Assembly: GCF_025154075.1 (NCBI RefSeq)
Contig: NZ_JAOAMU010000003.1
Coordinates: 459,713 to 523,712, forward strand
Length of the DNA stretch: 64,000 nucleotides
From: Chryseobacterium herbae
GTDB lineage: Bacteria; Bacteroidota; Bacteroidia; Flavobacteriales; Weeksellaceae
Direction of reading: 5' to 3'
This document shows positions 24,397 to 31,261 of this stretch, piece after piece (positions within the stretch are counted from its first letter, which is position 1; each line of letters starts with the position of its first letter). Both the position numbers and the translations under genes were made by a program. The notes under the pieces are model-generated. The model was not told the origin of the DNA and ran no database searches. It was given only the letters and a program-made list of their open reading frames with translations.

Positions 24397-26844
24397 TTAA
24401 ACGGATCTTATAATATCTGCAAAAACACCACTGGCAGTGACTTCAGCTCCCGCACCGGCACCTTTTACCACAAGAGGCTGCTCAGAATATCTTAAAGTTT
24501 TAAAGATGACGATATTGTCTTTACCATAAAGATGATACAAATCGCTGTCCGGAGCGGCGTGCTGCAGTCCGACTTTGGCTTTTCCGTCTTTAAAATCAGC
24601 GGTATATTTTAAAATTTTGCCTTCTTTTTGGGCATCATTCAGTAAACTTTTGAAATGATCTTCATACTCGGTAAGTTTGAGATAAAAGTCTTCCACACTT
24701 CCCTGAAGACATTCCTCGGGAAGGAAGCTTTCATTTTCAATTTCATCAAACTGAAGGGCATATCCGGCTTCTCTGGCTAAAATTAAAATCTTGCGGGCGA
24801 CATCAATTCCTGTAAGATCCAAACGCGGATCTGGTTCAGTATAGCCTTCTTTCTGAGCTTGGGCAACCACTTCAGAGAATGTTCTGCTTCCATCATAATT
24901 ATTGAAAACAAAATTTAAAGTTCCACTTAGAACCGCCTGAATAGATGTGATTTTGTCGCCACTTTTCATTAAATCATTAATAGTTCCAATCACGGGAAGT
25001 CCGGCGCCTACATTGGTTTCAAAGTAAAAATTGCAGTTATGATTTCGGGCAGTACGTTTTAAGGTTTTATACTGTTCAAAATCTGAAGAAGCTGCGATTT
25101 TGTTGCAGGCGACAATATTCACACTCCTTTTTAATAAATCTTCATACACTTCTGGGACCGATGAACTGGCGGTTACATCTATAAATACCGAGTTCCGGAG
25201 ATTCCGTGAAATGATTTCGTCTGCAAATCCATGGATAGAAGCTTCAATCGCTTCTTGATTCCAATTGTTGAATTCACGTTCAGAAATTCCATGATCAGAA
25301 AAGAACATCCTCCGGCTGTTTGAAATTCCGGCAATTCTTAAATTGATCAAATGATTTTCCTGCAGATAATTGTTCTGTTCATAAATTTGCTGCACCAATT
25401 TTGAACCCACATTTCCAGTTCCACAGATATAAAGATGGACCTGTTTTATTTCCGATTCAAAAAACTCTTCATGTAAAATGTTGACCGCTTTTCTGGTGTC
25501 TTTTTCAGAAATAACGATGCTGATATTCCTTTCAGAAGATCCCTGGGCAATAGCTCTGATATTGATCCCGTTATTTCCCAGACATCCGAACATCTTGGCA
25601 CTGATACCGCTTCTGTTTTTCATGTTTTCTCCAACCAGAGCCACAATTGAAAGCCCGGTTTCTATTTTTACAGGAGCCATTCGCTGTAGCTGTATATCGT
25701 CTTCAAAAGCTGCATTCACCACATTTTCGGCATGAAACACCTCTTTTTCATTGACAGCAATAGTAATGGAATGTTCCGAAGATCCCTGAGTAATAAGAAT
25801 CACATTTATTTTTTCAAAACTCAGGCACTGGAAAAGCTTTGCTGAAATTCCCGGAATTCCTACCATTCCGCTTCCTTCCAGAGTAAGAAGAGCAATATGA
25901 CTCATATTCGAAACTCCGGCTGCAGGTTGTTTTTCATTTTCAGACTTATTGAGATTGTGGGAAACCAAAGTTCCATAGGCTTCCGGATCAAATGTATTTT
26001 TGATCTTAAGGTCAATATTTTTCGCCATGACAGGCTGTATGGAAGGTGGATAGAGAACCTTAGCTCCAAAATGAGAGAGTTCCATCGCTTCATGATAAGA
26101 AATCTCAGGAATAGGTTTGGCGTTGGATGCCAGTCTCGGATCTGCAGTCATCATACCGCTTACGTCGGTCCAGATCTGGAGTTCCTCAACAGACACAGCT
26201 GCTGCAATGATGGATGCAGTATAATCTGAACCGCCACGTCCTAATGTGGTGGCATTGCCATTATTATCTTTAGCTATAAAACCGGGTGCAACAATGATTT
26301 GGTTTTGATGAGCAGCGATATAGTTTTTGAGATTTTCGTCTGTGGAGTCAAAATCTACCTTAGCATGAGCAAAATTGCTGTCGGTTCTGATCAGTTCAGC
26401 TGAATTCATCCAAAGACTGTCCAGTCCTTCGTGCTGAAGCCGTGCTGCTATAATATTTGAAGAGAGAAATTCACCGTAGGAAGTGATTCTGTCCCTTATT
26501 TTATCTGTGAATTCACCTAATACAAAGATTCCGTTGTAGATATCTTCCATATCATTGCAATGTTTTTTAACGAAGCTCAGCCATGAGCTCTGCTCTAAAA
26601 TAGGGATCAGTTCTTTGACGAGATCAAGGTGTTTTTCTTCAATATTTTTGATGATCGGGATATAATTTTCGTCTTTAACAGCAGCATATTCTGCCGCTTT
26701 TATAAGACTGTCAGTAATTCCATGAAGGGCTGAAACGACAACGATAATCCTGTTCTGTGAAGATTCTTTTTTGATAATATGTTCTGCCAGAAGAATATTC
26801 CGGGCATTGGCGACAGATGTACCGCCGAATTTTAAGACTTTCAT
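24397..26844 (-). CDS. thrA: Bifunctional aspartokinase / homoserine dehydrogenase
   Basis: This 815-aa fusion catalyses the first and third steps of the aspartate pathway. The aspartokinase domain (1 to ~290) starts with VLKFGGTSVANA and has TLGRGGSDYTASIIA. A double ACT region (~310-455) with paired GIPGISAKLF and RSGISAKMFG repeats is the likely threonine-binding site. The NAD(P)-dependent homoserine dehydrogenase domain (~465-815) has YICGTGNVGSKL and GTLNFVFNNYDGS. It heads thrABC-folB-DUF4403 and is preceded by a Thr/Ile-rich leader peptide. Confidence 0.97.
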   Translation of the reverse strand: MKVLKFGGTSVANARNILLAEHIIKKESSQNRIIVVVSALHGITDSLIKAAEYAAVKDENYIPIIKNIEEKHLDLVKELIPILEQSSWLSFVKKHCNDMEDIYNGIFVLGEFTDKIRDRITSYGEFLSSNIIAARLQHEGLDSLWMNSAELIRTDSNFAHAKVDFDSTDENLKNYIAAHQNQIIVAPGFIAKDNNGNATTLGRGGSDYTASIIAAAVSVEELQIWTDVSGMMTADPRLASNAKPIPEISYHEAMELSHFGAKVLYPPSIQPVMAKNIDLKIKNTFDPEAYGTLVSHNLNKSENEKQPAAGVSNMSHIALLTLEGSGMVGIPGISAKLFQCLSFEKINVILITQGSSEHSITIAVNEKEVFHAENVVNAAFEDDIQLQRMAPVKIETGLSIVALVGENMKNRSGISAKMFGCLGNNGINIRAIAQGSSERNISIVISEKDTRKAVNILHEEFFESEIKQVHLYICGTGNVGSKLVQQIYEQNNYLQENHLINLRIAGISNSRRMFFSDHGISEREFNNWNQEAIEASIHGFADEIISRNLRNSVFIDVTASSSVPEVYEDLLKRSVNIVACNKIAASSDFEQYKTLKRTARNHNCNFYFETNVGAGLPVIGTINDLMKSGDKITSIQAVLSGTLNFVFNNYDGSRTFSEVVAQAQKEGYTEPDPRLDLTGIDVARKILILAREAGYALQFDEIENESFLPEECLQGSVEDFYLKLTEYEDHFKSLLNDAQKEGKILKYTADFKDGKAKVGLQHAAPDSDLYHLYGKDNIVIFKTLRYSEQPLVVKGAGAGAEVTASGVFADIIRSV

Positions 26845-26907
26845 CTATGATGTATTTGAGATTGGAGAAAAGCGAATGTTTGCTCTTTTAAAAAAAAGAG
26901 TATGGGT

Positions 26908-26952
26908 GCAGGAAATGATATGTGAAAATGTACCCCGCTACGGGGTAGATGT
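26908..26952 (-). promoter_or_regulatory. Hairpin over the leader stop codon, putative attenuator of thrA
   Basis: On the minus strand TACCCCG and CGGGGTA form a perfect 7-bp stem whose 3-nt loop TAG is the leader peptide's stop codon (26938-26940). The 3' arm could alternatively pair with TGCACCC about 20 nt downstream. The T run after it is weak, so whether it terminates transcription or blocks translation cannot be read from sequence. Confidence 0.4.
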
Positions 26953-27045
26953 TGTAGATGTAATCGTTGATGTAGAAACAGAAGATAGTCCCGAAATAAG
27001 TAATTCCGGTGTAGAAATATCTGATATGTTTCTTAGAAAGTTCAT
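26938..27045 (-). CDS. thrL: thr operon leader peptide, 35 aa
   Basis: This ORF lies 93 bp upstream of thrA. The peptide begins MNFLRNISDISTPELL, and its last 11 residues are TSTITSTTSTP: six Thr and one Ile. The same bias, Thr plus Ile codons just before the stop, defines the enterobacterial thrL attenuator, although the sequence is unrelated. A hairpin overlaps its stop codon. A -7 match TACATTTG on the minus strand (27057-27064) lies just upstream. Starvation for charged tRNA-Thr or tRNA-Ile would stall ribosomes here; regulation of thrABC by attenuation is my inference. Confidence 0.65.
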   Translation of the reverse strand: MNFLRNISDISTPELLISGLSSVSTSTITSTTSTP

Positions 27046-27056
27046 TCTTTACGGAA

Positions 27057-27064
27057 CAAATGTA
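27057..27064 (-). promoter_or_regulatory. -7 element TACATTTG of the thr operon
   Basis: It fully matches TAnnTTTG on the minus strand, 11 bp before the leader ATG, implying a very short 5' untranslated region. No TTG is found at -33. Confidence 0.4.
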
Positions 27065-27152
27065 CAAATTATTTTGAGATGGCCATATTAATTAATGGTA
27101 TATATCTGTATTATTTAATTCATAATAAAGAGAAATATATTAGGTTTTAAGC

Positions 27153-27183
27153 TTTGTTTTTCCAGTAAAACTGCTATATTTAG
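27153..27183 (+). promoter_or_regulatory. Promoter of the first plus-strand peptide gene
   Basis: TTTG (27153-27156) and TATATTTA (27175-27182) are spaced by 18 bp. The same -7 octamer TATATTTA recurs before the peptide genes at 28710 (28681-28688), 28961 (28934-28941) and 29297 (29265-29272). Confidence 0.55.
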
Positions 27184-27207
27184 GCGTTAAAATAAAACAA
27201 AATAAAC

Positions 27208-27411
27208 ATGAAGAATTTAAAAAAAATGACCCGAAAACATTTGGGAATGATTAATGGAGCTGCTGCTTCCAATTGTAATAGCTGCCCTAAAGGCGGATTT
27301 GGTCCTGGTGGCTCTGCAGCAGGCTATACCTATTCATGCGAGGATTATTATGAACTTGTTACGGCACGTTGCAGTACCTGCGTTATTGTTAGCTCGGCGT
27401 GTTTCCAATAA
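27208..27411 (+). CDS. Double-glycine-leader Cys-rich peptide, subfamily A, 67 aa
   Basis: The leader is MKNLKKMTRKHLGMINGA, with a GA instead of GG at the predicted cleavage site, then AASNCNSCPKGGFGPGG and a C-terminal CEDYYELV...C..C.V...C pattern. There are six cysteines. It shares the layout C-x2-CP, aromatic-G-x-G/P, SC-x2-Y/F-x-A/E-L, C, V-x-V, C with the peptides at 28290, 28961 and 29297, so I place it in subfamily A. It has its own promoter and terminator. Function is unknown; a bacteriocin-like or signalling peptide is inferred from the leader. Confidence 0.8.
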   Translation: MKNLKKMTRKHLGMINGAAASNCNSCPKGGFGPGGSAAGYTYSCEDYYELVTARCSTCVIVSSACFQ

Positions 27412-27433
27412 CCGAAATATAAAAGAAATTAAA

Positions 27434-27463
27434 GAGACTGTCTGAAAAGGCAGTCTTTTTTTA
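27434..27463 (+). terminator. Terminator after the 27208 peptide gene
   Basis: GACTGTCT (27436-27443) pairs with AGGCAGTC (27448-27455), loop GAAA, then seven T. Confidence 0.85.
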
Positions 27464-27622
27464 TGCAGAATAACGGTAATCACCCAAAATGGATCACTTA
27501 CTTAATATTCAGCTACACCTGTGAATTCTGGTTTTGTTTTGAAGTCTGTACGTTTCATATTTGTCTAACATATCAACAGAGTGTGAAAAATAACAACAAT
27601 AGTAATTTAAACTCAGAATATT

Positions 27623-27796
27623 ATGAAAAAATTTAAAAAACTTTCCAGAAAAGAATTAAAAACGGTGGCGGGTGCCGGCATAGATTGTGGTCCTTTCCCA
27701 TGTGTCTGCATTTATACCCATTATTGGTGTGAATATGCGAAGAAATGTATTCCCAAAGGAATCTATTGTGGAAAAATTCCGGTGGAAGTAGAATAG
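27623..27796 (+). CDS. Double-glycine-leader Cys-rich peptide, singleton, 57 aa
   Basis: The leader is MKKFKKLSRKELKTVAGAG, cleaved presumably after GA or AG. The mature ~38 aa are GIDCGPFPCVCIYTHYW then a second cysteine group ending CGKIPVEVE, with six cysteines. The core differs from the other peptides here. A TAATTTA element lies upstream (about 27604). It begins a run of four closely spaced peptide genes (gaps 41, 31 and 34 bp), probably one transcript. Confidence 0.75.
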   Translation: MKKFKKLSRKELKTVAGAGIDCGPFPCVCIYTHYWCEYAKKCIPKGIYCGKIPVEVE

Positions 27797-27837
27797 TGAT
27801 TGTCATTAAATGTATCATTAAAAACCAAGAGATCAAT

Positions 27838-28053
27838 ATGAAAAATGCAAATAAAATATCAAGAGAAAAACTCAAAAATATTACTGGCGGCTATGGCTAT
27901 ATTTTAATTAACTGTAATACGCCAAATGGAGGTTTTACGAAGTGCAGTGTTCTGCGGGACATTCAAGTTTGTCCGCCGGTTTATCAAGTTTGTACTGCCA
28001 GTAATTGCCTTGAAGGTGGAGGATGCGGCATGCCCGGCCTTGAAATAAAATAG
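27838..28053 (+). CDS. Double-glycine-leader Cys-rich peptide, singleton, 71 aa
   Basis: The ATG at 27838 is preferred over an upstream in-frame ATG at 27745, which would lie inside the preceding gene, because it yields the leader MKNANKISREKLKNITGG. The mature part (~53 aa) starts YGYILINCNTPNGGFTKC and has six cysteines and a Gly-rich end (CLEGGGCGMPG). There is no close paralogue in the window. It is second in the four-gene run. Confidence 0.75.
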   Translation: MKNANKISREKLKNITGGYGYILINCNTPNGGFTKCSVLRDIQVCPPVYQVCTASNCLEGGGCGMPGLEIK

Positions 28054-28084
28054 TAAATTAAAAATTTGCGTAATACCAATCATT

Positions 28085-28255
28085 ATGAAAAACCTGAAAA
28101 AACTTTCAAGAGAACAAAAAAGTAAAATCAGCGGTGGGTTTACTGAGTTTCAAATCGAAACCTGTGGCGGTGCTGCTTATGTATGTTTCCGTGGAGGCGG
28201 TGCCTGGGGATGCTGGAGAAAACCCGGTGGAACCTGTTATCCTCCGATGGTGTAA
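28085..28255 (+). CDS. Double-glycine-leader peptide, subfamily B copy 1, 56 aa
   Basis: The leader is MKNLKKLSREQKSKISGG. The mature ~38 aa contain FQIETCGGA, YVCFRGGGAWGCWRKPGG and a final Cys: four cysteines, with Gly- and Trp-rich character typical of small pore-forming or antimicrobial peptides. It matches the peptide at 28710 at 49 of 56 positions. It is third in the four-gene run; its duplicate has a separate promoter. Confidence 0.8.
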   Translation: MKNLKKLSREQKSKISGGFTEFQIETCGGAAYVCFRGGGAWGCWRKPGGTCYPPMV

Positions 28256-28289
28256 TTAATAAAACTATATCAATCTCAAAAAAAATATT

Positions 28290-28490
28290 ATGAAAAAATT
28301 ATCAAAAGAGCAATTGAAAAGCATCAACGGTGCCGCTTGCCCAGGAGGATGTCCTTATCCTGCGGGAACTACTTTCGGTCCTCCGGGATCCGGTGCTACC
28401 CGAAACTGCCAGCAATATAATGCTTTGAGCGACTGCTGTAAAGGTCAGTATCTTGTACATATGGGTTGCGTAGGTCCAATTGTTAACTAA
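28290..28490 (+). CDS. Double-glycine-leader Cys-rich peptide, subfamily A, 66 aa
   Basis: The leader MKKLSKEQLKSINGA ends in a GA site. The mature region is ACPGGCPYPAGTTFGPPG then RNCQQYNALSDCCKG and a C-terminal GCVGPIVN: six cysteines, including an adjacent CC pair also found in the 28961 peptide. It is last of the four-gene run; a structured T-rich 3' segment follows (28501-28622). Confidence 0.8.
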   Translation: MKKLSKEQLKSINGAACPGGCPYPAGTTFGPPGSGATRNCQQYNALSDCCKGQYLVHMGCVGPIVN

Positions 28491-28500
28491 TCCGGACTGA

Positions 28501-28622
28501 AAGAGCAGAGGTGGAAGAAGTTTCTTCGATTATAATTATGGGGGTTTAAAAATAGGAGTAACGAAGCTGAGACTAATTATTTTACCAGCTTTTACATCTC
28601 CCGTCTCCGCTCTTTTATTTTT
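28501..28622 (+). terminator. Branched terminator-like structure after the peptide run
   Basis: An outer stem AAAGAGC (28501-28507) and GCTCTTT (28610-28616) encloses two inner hairpins, GAAGA/TCTTC (28515-28528) and AAGCTG/CAGCTT (28565-28592). It is followed by TATTTTTC. It is larger than a simple terminator and could be a structured RNA element. Confidence 0.4.
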
Positions 28623-28680
28623 CTATCTTAATTCATTATTTCTCAAACATATAATATTTCATCATTCAGGGATAAAATAC

Positions 28681-28688
28681 TATATTTA
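28681..28688 (+). promoter_or_regulatory. -7 element TATATTTA of the 28710 peptide gene
   Basis: It is the same octamer as before the 27208, 28961 and 29297 genes, here preceded by GATAAAATAC, which recurs almost exactly (GATAAAATGAT) before the 29297 gene. Confidence 0.5.
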
Positions 28689-28709
28689 TGAAACAAAATA
28701 AAAATTAAT

Positions 28710-28880
28710 ATGAAAAATTTCAAAAAACTCTCAAGAGAACAAAAAAGTAAGATCAGTGGTGGAATTACCGATTTTCAGATTGAAACCTGCGGAGGTGCTG
28801 GCTACGTATGTTTCCGTGGAGGCGGTGCCTGGGGCTGCTGGAGAAAACCTGGAGGTATCTGTTATGCACCAATGCTGTAA
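28710..28880 (+). CDS. Double-glycine-leader peptide, subfamily B copy 2, 56 aa
   Basis: A near-duplicate of the peptide at 28085: the seven differences are conservative and all four cysteines, the leader SREQKSKISGG and the core CFRGGGAWGCWRKPGG are unchanged. Divergence is concentrated near the leader junction (FTEF versus ITDF) and the last residues. Selection to keep the core is suggested but needs codon analysis. It has its own -7 element. Confidence 0.8.
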   Translation: MKNFKKLSREQKSKISGGITDFQIETCGGAGYVCFRGGGAWGCWRKPGGICYAPML

Positions 28881-28933
28881 TTAAAAAATGCTCTGCTTTT
28901 AATGATATTTTCCATGGATCAGGTTTAAAATCA

Positions 28934-28941
28934 TATATTTA
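28934..28941 (+). promoter_or_regulatory. -7 element TATATTTA of the 28961 peptide gene
   Basis: The recurrent octamer lies 19 bp before the ATG, without a clear -33 TTG. Confidence 0.45.
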
Positions 28942-28960
28942 TAAACCAAAACAAATTAAT

Positions 28961-29155
28961 ATGAAAAATCTGAAAAAATTAAACAGAGCAATTTTGAAAT
29001 CGGTTAATGGTGGAAATGTCTGTTATGAAAACTGTCCTCCAGGACCTTATGGACCAGGACCGGATTACCCAAGATCATGCGATGATTTTAATGCTTTACC
29101 TGAATGCTGTAAATTACGGGTAAAAGTAGATTATCTATGTTCCGGACCATTATAA
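28961..29155 (+). CDS. Double-glycine-leader Cys-rich peptide, subfamily A, 64 aa
   Basis: A longer in-frame start at 28808 lies inside the previous gene and is rejected; the ATG at 28961 gives the leader MKNLKKLNRAILKSVNGG. The mature ~46 aa read NVCYENCPPGPYGPGPD, then SCDDFNALPECCKLRVKV and LCSGPL, with six cysteines. It aligns with the 28290 peptide (C-x3-CP, Y-G-P, C-x2-F/Y-NAL, CC). Confidence 0.8.
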   Translation: MKNLKKLNRAILKSVNGGNVCYENCPPGPYGPGPDYPRSCDDFNALPECCKLRVKVDYLCSGPL

Positions 29156-29162
29156 GTATAAG

Positions 29163-29193
29163 AAAGCACTGTTTTAAGGATAGTGCTTTTTTC
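29163..29193 (+). terminator. Terminator after the 28961 peptide gene
   Basis: AAAGCACT (29163-29170) pairs with AGTGCTTT (29182-29189), followed by TTT. Confidence 0.75.
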
Positions 29194-29264
29194 GTCTTTT
29201 AAAGGAGTATTCTAAGTATTTGATTTTTTTTAATATGTATATCACCTGTGTGGGATAAAATGAT

Positions 29265-29272
29265 TATATTTA
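29265..29272 (+). promoter_or_regulatory. -7 element TATATTTA of the 29297 peptide gene
   Basis: The recurrent octamer lies 24 bp before the ATG, after GATAAAATGAT. Confidence 0.45.
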
Positions 29273-29296
29273 AAACTCAAAAAAATTAAAATTATC

Positions 29297-29503
29297 ATGA
29301 AAAATTTAAAAAAATTAAACAGAAAAGAGTTGGGTAAAGTAAACGGAGCAGCGGGTCCATCAAGATGTTCAGGATGTCCTCAAAATGCTACTTTTGGAGA
29401 TGGACCTGAATATAAGTATCCATGTTCAGCTTATCAGGGACTTGCAGATCAGTGTAAAATGTGTGTTCTTGTAAGTATGGAGTGTGTAAATCCTGAATTA
29501 TAA
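29297..29503 (+). CDS. Double-glycine-leader Cys-rich peptide, subfamily A, 68 aa
   Basis: The leader MKNLKKLNRKELGKVNGA ends in a GA site. The mature ~50 aa are AGPSRCSGCPQNATFGDGP then YPCSAYQGLADQCKMCVLVS and ECVNPEL, with six cysteines. It is closest to the 27208 peptide in having the split C-K-M-C pair rather than CC. It is monocistronic, with its own -7 element and a strong bidirectional terminator shared with nadA. Confidence 0.8.
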   Translation: MKNLKKLNRKELGKVNGAAGPSRCSGCPQNATFGDGPEYKYPCSAYQGLADQCKMCVLVSMECVNPEL

Positions 29504-29549
29504 AAAAAGGTACTGTTTTCTAAACATTTAGAAAACAGTACCTTTTTTA
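29503..29549. terminator. Bidirectional terminator between the peptide cluster and nadA
   Basis: GGTACTGTTTTCTAAA (29509-29524) pairs perfectly with its complement at 29527-29542; A run before and T run after allow termination from both sides. Confidence 0.9.
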
Positions 29550-29563
29550 CTATTTATTTTTAA

Positions 29564-30583
29564 TTATTTGATGCTTTTTGAAAGATCCAGCATCGCTTCA
29601 ATAGGTTTCAGAGCTCTTAAACGAAGCTCTTCGTCAATAAGGATTTCCGGAAGTTCATATTTCATGCACAAATACAATTTTTCCATCGTATTCCGTTTCA
29701 TGTAGAAACATTCCGAACAGTTACAGCTTTCGTCAAAAACCAAAGCAGGAATCAGTTCTTTGTGCGGCGCACGTTTTCTCATTTCGTGAAGAATTCCTTC
29801 CTCAGTAGCGATAATGAATTTCTGACAGTCATCTTTCTCAACAAAATTCAACAGGGCAGAAGTAGACCCGATGAAGTGAGCCAGTTTCAGAACTGCTTCT
29901 TCACTTTCAGGGTGTGCAATCATTTTGGCATCGGGATTGTCAGCCAGCTGCTGAGCAATTCTTTCCATAGAAAATGCCTCATGTACTACACAACTTCCAT
30001 CCCAAAGGATCATATCACGACCGGTTTTTTTAGATAAATATCTTCCTAAATTTTTATCTGGCGCAAAAATGATGGGTCTGTCGGTTGGTAAAGCTTCAAT
30101 CACGGTTTCAGCATTTGAACTGGTTACGATGATGTCACTTTCTGCTTTTGTTTCCGCATTACAATTGATGTACGTAGCGATCAGGGCATTCGGGTGCTGC
30201 TCACGCATCTTCCTAAGGCCTTCTCCTGAACATCCGTCTGCCAGAGAACATCCTGCCATAGTATCAGGAAGAACTACTTTTTTAGTTGGGTTCAGAATTT
30301 TAGCGGCTTCAGCCATGAAATGTACCCCGCAGAATACGATCATGTCTGCATTGGTATCTTTGGCCTGTCTGGCCAGCTGTAAAGAATCTCCCAGGAAATC
30401 AGCGATATCCTGAATTTCTCCCGGCTGGTAATAATGGGCAAGGATCACCGCATTTTTTTCTTCTTTAAGCTTCAGAATAGCTTTCACTAATTCTTCTCCT
30501 TGAGGAATCGCTATATCTTTTATATCCAGAAATCCTCTTACGGGAATCGCAGATTTAGCTTTTTCTAATGTTTCGGTACTCAT
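29564..30583 (-). CDS. nadA: Quinolinate synthase
   Basis: The 339-aa [4Fe-4S] enzyme condenses iminoaspartate and dihydroxyacetone phosphate to quinolinate in NAD synthesis. It has the three pseudo-symmetric NadA domains with cluster cysteines in VFCGVHFMAEAAK, the GCSLADGCSG loop and the C-terminal SCNCSECFYMKRN. AHYYQPGEIQDIADFLGDSL is the substrate-binding opening. No nadB or nadC lies in the window; it appears monocistronic. Confidence 0.96.
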   Translation of the reverse strand: MSTETLEKAKSAIPVRGFLDIKDIAIPQGEELVKAILKLKEEKNAVILAHYYQPGEIQDIADFLGDSLQLARQAKDTNADMIVFCGVHFMAEAAKILNPTKKVVLPDTMAGCSLADGCSGEGLRKMREQHPNALIATYINCNAETKAESDIIVTSSNAETVIEALPTDRPIIFAPDKNLGRYLSKKTGRDMILWDGSCVVHEAFSMERIAQQLADNPDAKMIAHPESEEAVLKLAHFIGSTSALLNFVEKDDCQKFIIATEEGILHEMRKRAPHKELIPALVFDESCNCSECFYMKRNTMEKLYLCMKYELPEILIDEELRLRALKPIEAMLDLSKSIK

Positions 30584-30597
30584 ATCAACCTCAAATT

Positions 30598-30700
30598 TTT
30601 GATTATAGAAGTTAGAGTTTAGAAATTAGAAGTTAGAGCTTCGATGTGTCTTAAATGGGTATAACGGCACAACTAACCTCTAATTTCTAGCTTCTAGTTT
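30598..30700. repeat. Intergenic repeat family A, inverted arms, overlapping the gmk stop codon
   Basis: The left arm (about 30607-30638) is built of TTAGAAG/TTAGAGT units, and the right arm (about 30670-30700) is the near-complement (CTAATTTCTAGCTTCTAG). Together they form a large imperfect hairpin. The last codons of gmk (AGA AAC TAG) lie in the right arm. Related units occur at 31262-31340 and 53515-53615. Confidence 0.65.
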
Positions 30701-31260
30701 CTTTCTATAAATTTTTTTATTAAACTTTCTATTTCTTTTTTTGCTTCATCAAGATCGGTATTGATCACGATCCTGTCAAACTCTTTCGCATAGGTCATTT
30801 CTTCTCCGGCCTTTGCTACTCGGGTTTTGATGGTTTCTGCATCATCTGTGTTTCTGGAGATCAATCTTCGTTCCAATTCTTCTATGGAAGGCGGTTCAAT
30901 GAAAATAGACAGGGCTTTTTCTCCAAAATATTTTTTTAAAGAAATTCCTCCTTTTACGTCCACATCAAAGATCACCACTTTTCCCTGATTCCAGATCTTT
31001 TCCACTTCAGATTTTAAAGTACCGTAATATTTGTCAGTATACACTTCTTCATATTCTACAAAAGCATCTTCCGCTATTTTCTGTCTGAATTCATCCGGAC
31101 TTAAAAAATGATAATCTACGGCATGGGCTTCACTTCCTCTCGGCTGTCTTGTCGTGCATGAGATAGAAAATGCCAGTTCAGGAAATGTTTCCAGAGAATG
31201 TCTTACTAATGTAGTTTTTCCGCTTCCAGACGGCGCTGAAAATATGATTACTTTATCCAT
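30694..31260 (-). CDS. gmk: Guanylate kinase
   Basis: The 188-aa enzyme phosphorylates GMP to GDP. The P-loop FSAPSGSGKTTLVRHSLE (7-24), the GMP-binding SCTTRQPRGSEAHAVDYHF, the IFDVDVKGG motif and the lid with RLISRNTDD are all present. Its last two residues and stop codon are contributed by an intergenic repeat. It is probably co-transcribed with yicC upstream (70-bp gap, also filled by a repeat). Confidence 0.97.
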   Translation of the reverse strand: MDKVIIFSAPSGSGKTTLVRHSLETFPELAFSISCTTRQPRGSEAHAVDYHFLSPDEFRQKIAEDAFVEYEEVYTDKYYGTLKSEVEKIWNQGKVVIFDVDVKGGISLKKYFGEKALSIFIEPPSIEELERRLISRNTDDAETIKTRVAKAGEEMTYAKEFDRIVINTDLDEAKKEIESLIKKFIERN

Positions 31261-31261
31261 T

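Noticed and set aside
26771-27091. Plus-strand reading frame of 106 codons over the thrA start region
   Set aside because: It overlaps the thrA start and the Thr/Ile-rich leader on the other strand; its acidic Val/Asp-rich middle is just the complement of the Thr codon run.
28808-28960. N-terminal extension of the 28961 peptide and similar extensions at 27745 and 19554
   Set aside because: They overlap upstream genes or promoters, and internal ATGs give the conserved leader.
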